DNA of 10,849 nucleotides from the NCBI GenBank assembly GCA_029557025.1, contig JAKPRU010001087.1, positions 1-10,849 of the forward strand. Direction: 5' to 3'. Below, piece by piece: positions 7,695-10,849 of the stretch. The notes beneath the pieces are model-generated. The model was not told the DNA's origin and searched no databases. It saw only the letters and a program-made list of their open reading frames with translations. The first letter of the stretch is position 1. Every line of letters begins with the position of its first letter. A program made the translations under genes and the position numbers. The DNA is from Candidatus Omnitrophota bacterium. GTDB lineage: Bacteria > Hinthialibacterota > Hinthialibacteria > Hinthialibacterales > JAKPRU01.

Positions 7695-8800
7695 GATCGA
7701 ACCAGGATATCCGGCCGCTCGTATGGCTTGCCGCCCACACTGATCTCCAGCATTGGCCAGTTGCGTGCAGCCGTAAGAAATTCGACCCGCTTGGCATGGA
7801 CCAGCAGAGTATCTTCACTCTTTGTTCCTGCAATGGAGGGATTCCAGGCCACGGCCTGCGCCTCGTGTACCAATTCCTTTGAATCGGGAGTCGCCGTAAA
7901 TAATCGACCTAGGTAGCCGGATGGTCCCCCCTGGTGGTGCAATTGCCATTCATCCGCAAATCCCTGTTGCGCATAACAGGCCTGTCCCTTCCGAAATATC
8001 TCTCCATAGGAAACACCGGGCCGCGTCTCATGAATAAACGTCGCATCCACCGTGCAGACCGCCTTGTGTCTTCGCGCGAGCTCATCGGGAACAGGCCCGA
8101 AATGAACCAGCCGGGTCAGATTCGCGATCAGCCCCCACCGTCGGGCGCACAAAACCAGCATGACACAATGTTCCACACGGTTCGCTGTCGGAATGGGGTG
8201 ACGATATTTCCGAAGTCGTTCATCCGCCGCGACAAGGATCAGCACAGGCCAGATCTCCCGCTTGTGCGCCTCGGCGGACAAGATTCCCGCAATCTCAAAT
8301 TCGCTCATGCCCTTCTTGATACTCAAACAGGCGGCACGAACAGCCTCTTCGGAACGTCCCCCGATCCATCGGTATCGATCCTGCTCGGCTTCGGTCAGCA
8401 CGCTATAGCATTCCAGAATATGATTCCGCACAATCGGGTCGGCTTCCGAGACCCACTTCCCCCTGCCGACAATGTCTTCGATTCTTGTCTTGAGCGCGCG
8501 ATATCCCTTGTGCCAGGGGTAGTGAAGGTCTGCCAGGTCAAGACCGGGAAACTCCTCCTCCAAAAGTCGCGAGGTCTCGATGCTGGAGCAGATGAGATGT
8601 ACTGAGTCCTCGGTCACCAGAAGCGGCCCGCACGATTCCACCGAGGCAAACATAATGAACGTTTCCGCCCCGCCCGTCAGCCAGGCAATTGTGCTTTGCT
8701 CGGTCAACAGGAGCCCCTCCAATCCGAGACTTTCGATAATTCGTCTGATTTTCAGCAATTTCTCTGCAAATTCATCGCGACGACTCTGTTCCACCGGCAT
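7691..8800 (-). CDS. M24-family (Xaa-Pro peptidase/creatinase fold) protein with replaced metal ligands
   Basis: This 369-residue protein has the creatinase-type layout: an N-terminal domain (about 1-145) beginning with a typical RRDEFAEKLLKIRRIIESLG, with LLLTEQSTIAWLTGG following, then a pita-bread domain (about 150-360). In active M24 enzymes two Asp, one His and two Glu bind metal. Here the first Asp position reads LVLCAR (Cys218), the second reads ANLTR (Asn227), and the first Glu region reads AWNPSIAG (Asn320). His288/His289 (LHHQGG) and Glu329 (KSEDT) remain. Classic dinuclear peptidase activity therefore looks unlikely, though a metal-free creatinase-like or binding role is possible. 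The start at 8800 was chosen because AAAGGAAG lies just upstream. It overlaps birA by 29 bases and ends in an ATGA overlap with the next gene. The fold is well supported; the substrate is unknown. Confidence 0.85.
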   Translation of the reverse strand: MPVEQSRRDEFAEKLLKIRRIIESLGLEGLLLTEQSTIAWLTGGAETFIMFASVESCGPLLVTEDSVHLICSSIETSRLLEEEFPGLDLADLHYPWHKGYRALKTRIEDIVGRGKWVSEADPIVRNHILECYSVLTEAEQDRYRWIGGRSEEAVRAACLSIKKGMSEFEIAGILSAEAHKREIWPVLILVAADERLRKYRHPIPTANRVEHCVMLVLCARRWGLIANLTRLVHFGPVPDELARRHKAVCTVDATFIHETRPGVSYGEIFRKGQACYAQQGFADEWQLHHQGGPSGYLGRLFTATPDSKELVHEAQAVAWNPSIAGTKSEDTLLVHAKRVEFLTAARNWPMLEISVGGKPYERPDILVRS

Positions 8801-9653
8801 TGTTTTTCTTCCTTTCGTGTGATGAAGACATTCTATTTTCGGGCAGCTCTTCAAGAGGGACAAGACCTGTGATCTCCCAGGGGTGGAATCGGCGCTGTCT
8901 GCCGTCCATTTCACGCAACATCAGGCATCCGTCGAGGTCGATTCCCTCCACAATCCCTGCAAGGATCGCCCCCCGATAAGTCACACGCGCCGGACAACCG
9001 ATCATCGAGCAGAGATCCATCCACCGCCGATACAGTACAAGCCAACCCTCGCGATTCAATCGCTGCCACCACTCTCCAAGCCCATTGAGGAGACCCGCGA
9101 GAAGGATATTGCGATCCCATGTCCGGTCACGGACCTCGCACAGGGAGATGGCCCGGTCGCGCAGATCCGGTGGCCTGTCCGAATCCCGACTGGAGACATT
9201 CAAACCGATCCCCACGACAGCAAGGGAACACCCGGCCTTTGTCTCGGCCATGACGCCCCCGATCTTCCTTCTGTTTACGATTACATCGTTCGGCCACTTC
9301 AGCGATACCCTTACATCGGCATCTCGAATCAACATCTCGGCAACGGAAACTGCCGCCCAGATTGACAGGTATCCGGACGGTCGCGATTCCTCCCACGGCG
9401 TCGCCACGGACACCAGGAGATCTTTTCCAACCGGAGATATCCAACGGCTGCCGGAACGCCCGCGACCCAATGTCTGGCAATCGGCCGTTACCACCGTTCC
9501 CATCCCCGCTCCCCGCTTGATTTCCACCCACAGCACATCATTGGTCGATTCACAGGATGGAATGTGGATCAGCGGGTCCCCGAACGGATGCCCATCCAAC
9601 CGGCTCTGAACCAGTGGGGGAGAAATCACGCTGCGTTGGCCTGTGTCGAGCAA
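8772..9653 (-). CDS. birA: Biotin--[acetyl-CoA-carboxylase] ligase (BirA, no DNA-binding domain)
   Basis: The enzyme activates biotin to biotinyl-AMP and attaches it to the lysine of biotin carboxyl carrier domains in the cytoplasm. Seen in the 293 residues are SCESTNDV (33-40), the nucleotide/biotin loop GRGRSGSRW (63-71), KWPND (119-123), KIGGVMAE (130-137) and GIGLNV (148-153), followed by a small beta-type C-terminal domain (about 219-265). There is no N-terminal helix-turn-helix, so it should be a ligase only and not a repressor. The start is TTG at 9653, with GGAG eight bases upstream. The last 25 or so residues are polar and coincide with the overlap and ribosome binding site of the M24 gene, so they are probably dispensable. 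It is the first gene of the minus-strand run. Confidence 0.93.
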   Translation of the reverse strand: MLDTGQRSVISPPLVQSRLDGHPFGDPLIHIPSCESTNDVLWVEIKRGAGMGTVVTADCQTLGRGRSGSRWISPVGKDLLVSVATPWEESRPSGYLSIWAAVSVAEMLIRDADVRVSLKWPNDVIVNRRKIGGVMAETKAGCSLAVVGIGLNVSSRDSDRPPDLRDRAISLCEVRDRTWDRNILLAGLLNGLGEWWQRLNREGWLVLYRRWMDLCSMIGCPARVTYRGAILAGIVEGIDLDGCLMLREMDGRQRRFHPWEITGLVPLEELPENRMSSSHERKKNNAGGTESSR

Positions 9654-9839
9654 AGGTATTTCTCCAACGAAAATCCGAAAGAAAAATCAAATATCGCAAA
9701 TCCCAGAGAACCACCATGAACGCAAAGTCCCAGATATCGTATTGCATGAAACAGGAGGATCAGCACTTCCAGTTGCGCTTTCAGTGCTTTATCTTATGGG
9801 AATGCTGGCCGATTTCCTGGGTTCCTCGGTTGCTGACGT
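9654..9839. other. Divergent intergenic region between birA and cheX
   Basis: These 186 bases separate two divergent genes and should hold both promoters. The birA side is A/T-rich and carries the birA GGAG site. I found no -35/-10 pair I would defend on either strand. A strong AGGAGG at 9753-9758 has no start codon at normal spacing. A 34-codon frame (ATG 9746 to TGA 9850, + strand) overlaps the cheX start by 11 bases; it may be a leader peptide or chance. Confidence 0.5.
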
Positions 9840-10325
9840 ATGCGTGTTGAATTCATCAATCCGTTTCTCGAATCCGCCGATGAAGTGCTTCTTCAGCTGA
9901 TTCAACTCAAGACCATCCGTGGCCGCCTGGCCCTGAAAATGCCGAACCAGCCCTATCCGGAGATCTGTATTGTCCTGGGCGTGGTTGGCAAGGTCGAAGG
10001 GCAGGTGATCTACGGTATGCAGGATGATTGCGCTCGAAACATCGCATCCCGCATGATGATGGGATTGCCCGTTGAGAGTTTGGACGACATGGCGAAAAGC
10101 GCTCTGGCCGAACTGGGCAACATGATCACAGGCCGTGCGACCATCGGCCTGGAATCGGCAGGGTATCCGTGCGATATCTCACCCCCTACTCTAATCAGTG
10201 CGAAGAACATCACGGTGTCTTCTCCGTCCACCCAGATTCTCGTGGTTCCCCTGGAGACCGAACTGGGGACCATCGATCTGCATGTCGGGCTCGAAGAATC
10301 GCGGGGAGAAAAGAAAAGACGGTAA
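9840..10325 (+). CDS. cheX: CheX-family CheY-P phosphatase
   Basis: CheX proteins dephosphorylate CheY-type response regulators and so reset chemotaxis or related signalling. The 161 residues match the family's usual length of about 155. The start MRVEFINPFLESADEVL is typical, and the catalytic E-x-x-N signature is present as Glu91 and Asn94 in SALAELGNMITGRA. The central ISPPTLISAKN and C-terminal IDLHVGL strands also fit. The C-terminal tail is charged (EESRGEKKRR). The start is well fixed: an in-frame TGA sits at 9834-9836, two codons before the ATG. No Shine-Dalgarno is visible before it, which is unusual beside the other genes here. No che genes or response regulator are in the window, so its partner is unknown; pilus-linked (Pil-Chp-like) or flagellar signalling are both possible. 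Confidence 0.88.
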   Translation: MRVEFINPFLESADEVLLQLIQLKTIRGRLALKMPNQPYPEICIVLGVVGKVEGQVIYGMQDDCARNIASRMMMGLPVESLDDMAKSALAELGNMITGRATIGLESAGYPCDISPPTLISAKNITVSSPSTQILVVPLETELGTIDLHVGLEESRGEKKRR

Positions 10326-10586
10326 CGTGCGCACTCTCAAAATCCAAAGTTTGGGGGCAAAATACTTCCACTCCCTTCTCATGCCCGGACCATTGATGTC
10401 ATTCCAACGAAACCTGCAATCCAGTATCCATAAAAGTGGGTGGCACAGATTTCCAGCCTGTGAAATCAAGCAAATCATGGTTCAGACCTCCTCCTTTCAC
10501 GCCGCGCATTCGCTTGATTTCCAGCGGACAAAGAGTAAGTTGAGGAGACGGCATAGTCGGATTGCAAATCCCGGTCGGAGGTTCCG
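10326..10586. other. Noncoding region upstream of the methyltransferase gene
   Basis: I see no convincing gene in these 261 bases. They contain the palindrome GTGCGCAC (10327-10334) right after the cheX stop, a small inverted repeat CCAAA-G-TTTGG (10344-10354), and the second copy of the dispersed repeat (10438-10465). None of these is followed by a T-run, so there is no clear terminator. I looked for SAM, SAH, THF and cobalamin riboswitch cores by eye and recognised none. The methyltransferase promoter probably lies here but cannot be pinned down. Confidence 0.5.
10438..10465. repeat. Dispersed 28-base repeat, copy 2 (intergenic)
   Basis: The same pattern as at 7021-7048: GGGTGGCACAGA, eight bases (TTTCCAGC), CTGTGAAA, in the same orientation on the plus strand and preceded by ATAAAA. 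Identity outside the 8-base centre is complete over 20 positions. This copy resembles the 'GGTGGCACAG...TTCCAGCCTGTG' repeats I recall from several environmental bacterial genomes. Confidence 0.6.
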
Positions 10587-10849
10587 ATGACAAATTCATT
10601 TCAGGCAAGGCTGGCATGTGGATGCCTGGTCGGCGATGGCGGCATGGGAACCCTGCTTCAAAGCGCCGGGCTGCCGGTCGGCGTGTGCGGCGAATTGTGG
10701 AATGTGGAACAGGCCGAGAAAGTTGTTGCTTTGCAGCGGCAATATGTGGATGCCGGTTCCGATTTACTGCTGACAAATACCTTCGGTGCTAATCCGCATA
10801 AATTGAATTCCTACGGCTTGGCAGATCGCACCGAGGAGCTCAATGCGGC
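10587..10849 (+). CDS. metH: Homocysteine S-methyltransferase domain, probably MetH N-terminus (3' end outside window)
   Basis: The 87 codons visible match the homocysteine-binding (beta/alpha)8 barrel that opens cobalamin-dependent methionine synthase: GDGGMGTLLQSAGLP (16-30), an ELWN motif, YVDAGSDLLLTNTFGANPHKL (about 53-73) and YGLADRTEELNA. The zinc-binding cysteines lie later in the domain, outside the window. The enzyme moves a methyl group from methyltetrahydrofolate through cobalamin to homocysteine. The ATG has CGGAGG about six bases upstream. A single-domain homocysteine methyltransferase, or a MetH split into separate proteins, would look the same this far in, so the gene symbol is tentative. 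Confidence 0.8.
   Translation, partial: MTNSFQARLACGCLVGDGGMGTLLQSAGLPVGVCGELWNVEQAEKVVALQRQYVDAGSDLLLTNTFGANPHKLNSYGLADRTEELNA

Noticed and set aside
7934..8605. A 223-codon plus-strand frame.
   Set aside because: It is antisense to the M24 gene and its translation shows no family features.
8801..8914. An N-terminal extension of the M24 gene to an upstream ATG at 8914.
   Set aside because: It would overlap birA by 143 bases and add residues unlike the family. The ATG at 8800 has AAAGGAAG just upstream and begins where the family homology begins.
10327..10354. Terminator for cheX from the GTGCGCAC and CCAAA-G-TTTGG palindromes.
   Set aside because: The stems are only 4-5 bases and neither is followed by a T-run.
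10326..10586. A SAM, SAH, THF or cobalamin riboswitch controlling the methyltransferase gene.
   Set aside because: Such control is common for methionine genes, but I could not find the conserved cores by eye. A covariance-model search (Rfam) of this interval would decide it.
10399..10776. A 125-codon minus-strand frame.
   Set aside because: It overlaps the methyltransferase start on the opposite strand and shows no recognisable family.
1..10849. CRISPR arrays, tRNA or rRNA genes, insertion sequences, prophage or defence genes.
   Set aside because: No regular repeat-spacer pattern, no cloverleaf or rRNA-like sequence, and no transposase, integrase or toxin-antitoxin-like frame was recognised on either strand.

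Overview
The window is ordinary chromosomal DNA from a Gram-negative-type bacterium with type IV pilus machinery. It is moderately GC-rich and densely coded. Several features suggest an environmental, perhaps uncultured, lineage such as a PVC-group or deltaproteobacterium-like organism: a PilB/PilT pair, an orphan CheX, a DUF4911-like small protein, and dispersed short repeats of the kind common in such genomes. No rRNA or other phylogenetic marker is present, so this placement is a weak inference.

Layout. From 9653 down to 1, everything is on the minus strand. In transcription order the first block is a compact five-gene run: biotin-protein ligase (birA), an M24-fold protein whose metal-binding residues look replaced, a small DUF4911-like protein, a multi-pass membrane glycosyltransferase-like protein, and an 859-residue membrane-anchored TPR protein. 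Adjacent genes overlap by 4 or 29 bases or lie 3 bases apart, so they are probably cotranscribed and translationally coupled. A 162-base gap follows, with a candidate sigma70 promoter, a perfect 15-base palindrome just downstream of its predicted start site, and a small hairpin over the ribosome binding site. Next come pilB (extension ATPase) and pilT (retraction ATPase); pilT runs off the left edge.

The right end is on the plus strand: cheX (CheY-P phosphatase family), divergent from birA across 186 bases, then 261 noncoding bases carrying a short dispersed repeat, then the first 87 codons of a homocysteine methyltransferase, probably the N-terminal module of MetH.

How the genes may work together. 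PilB and PilT power pilus extension and retraction. CheX could damp a CheY-like response regulator controlling motility, though no other chemotaxis gene is visible. The glycosyltransferase and TPR protein upstream of pilB could serve cell-surface glycan or pilus modification, but nothing in the sequence proves this. birA, M24 and DUF4911 look like unrelated housekeeping cargo in the same operon.

The points most worth a second look are the apparently inactivated metal site of the M24 protein, two short repeats lying in frame inside the glycosyltransferase gene (one with a second copy upstream of the methyltransferase), and the promoter-palindrome-hairpin arrangement ahead of pilB. I did not find a clearly novel multi-gene system.
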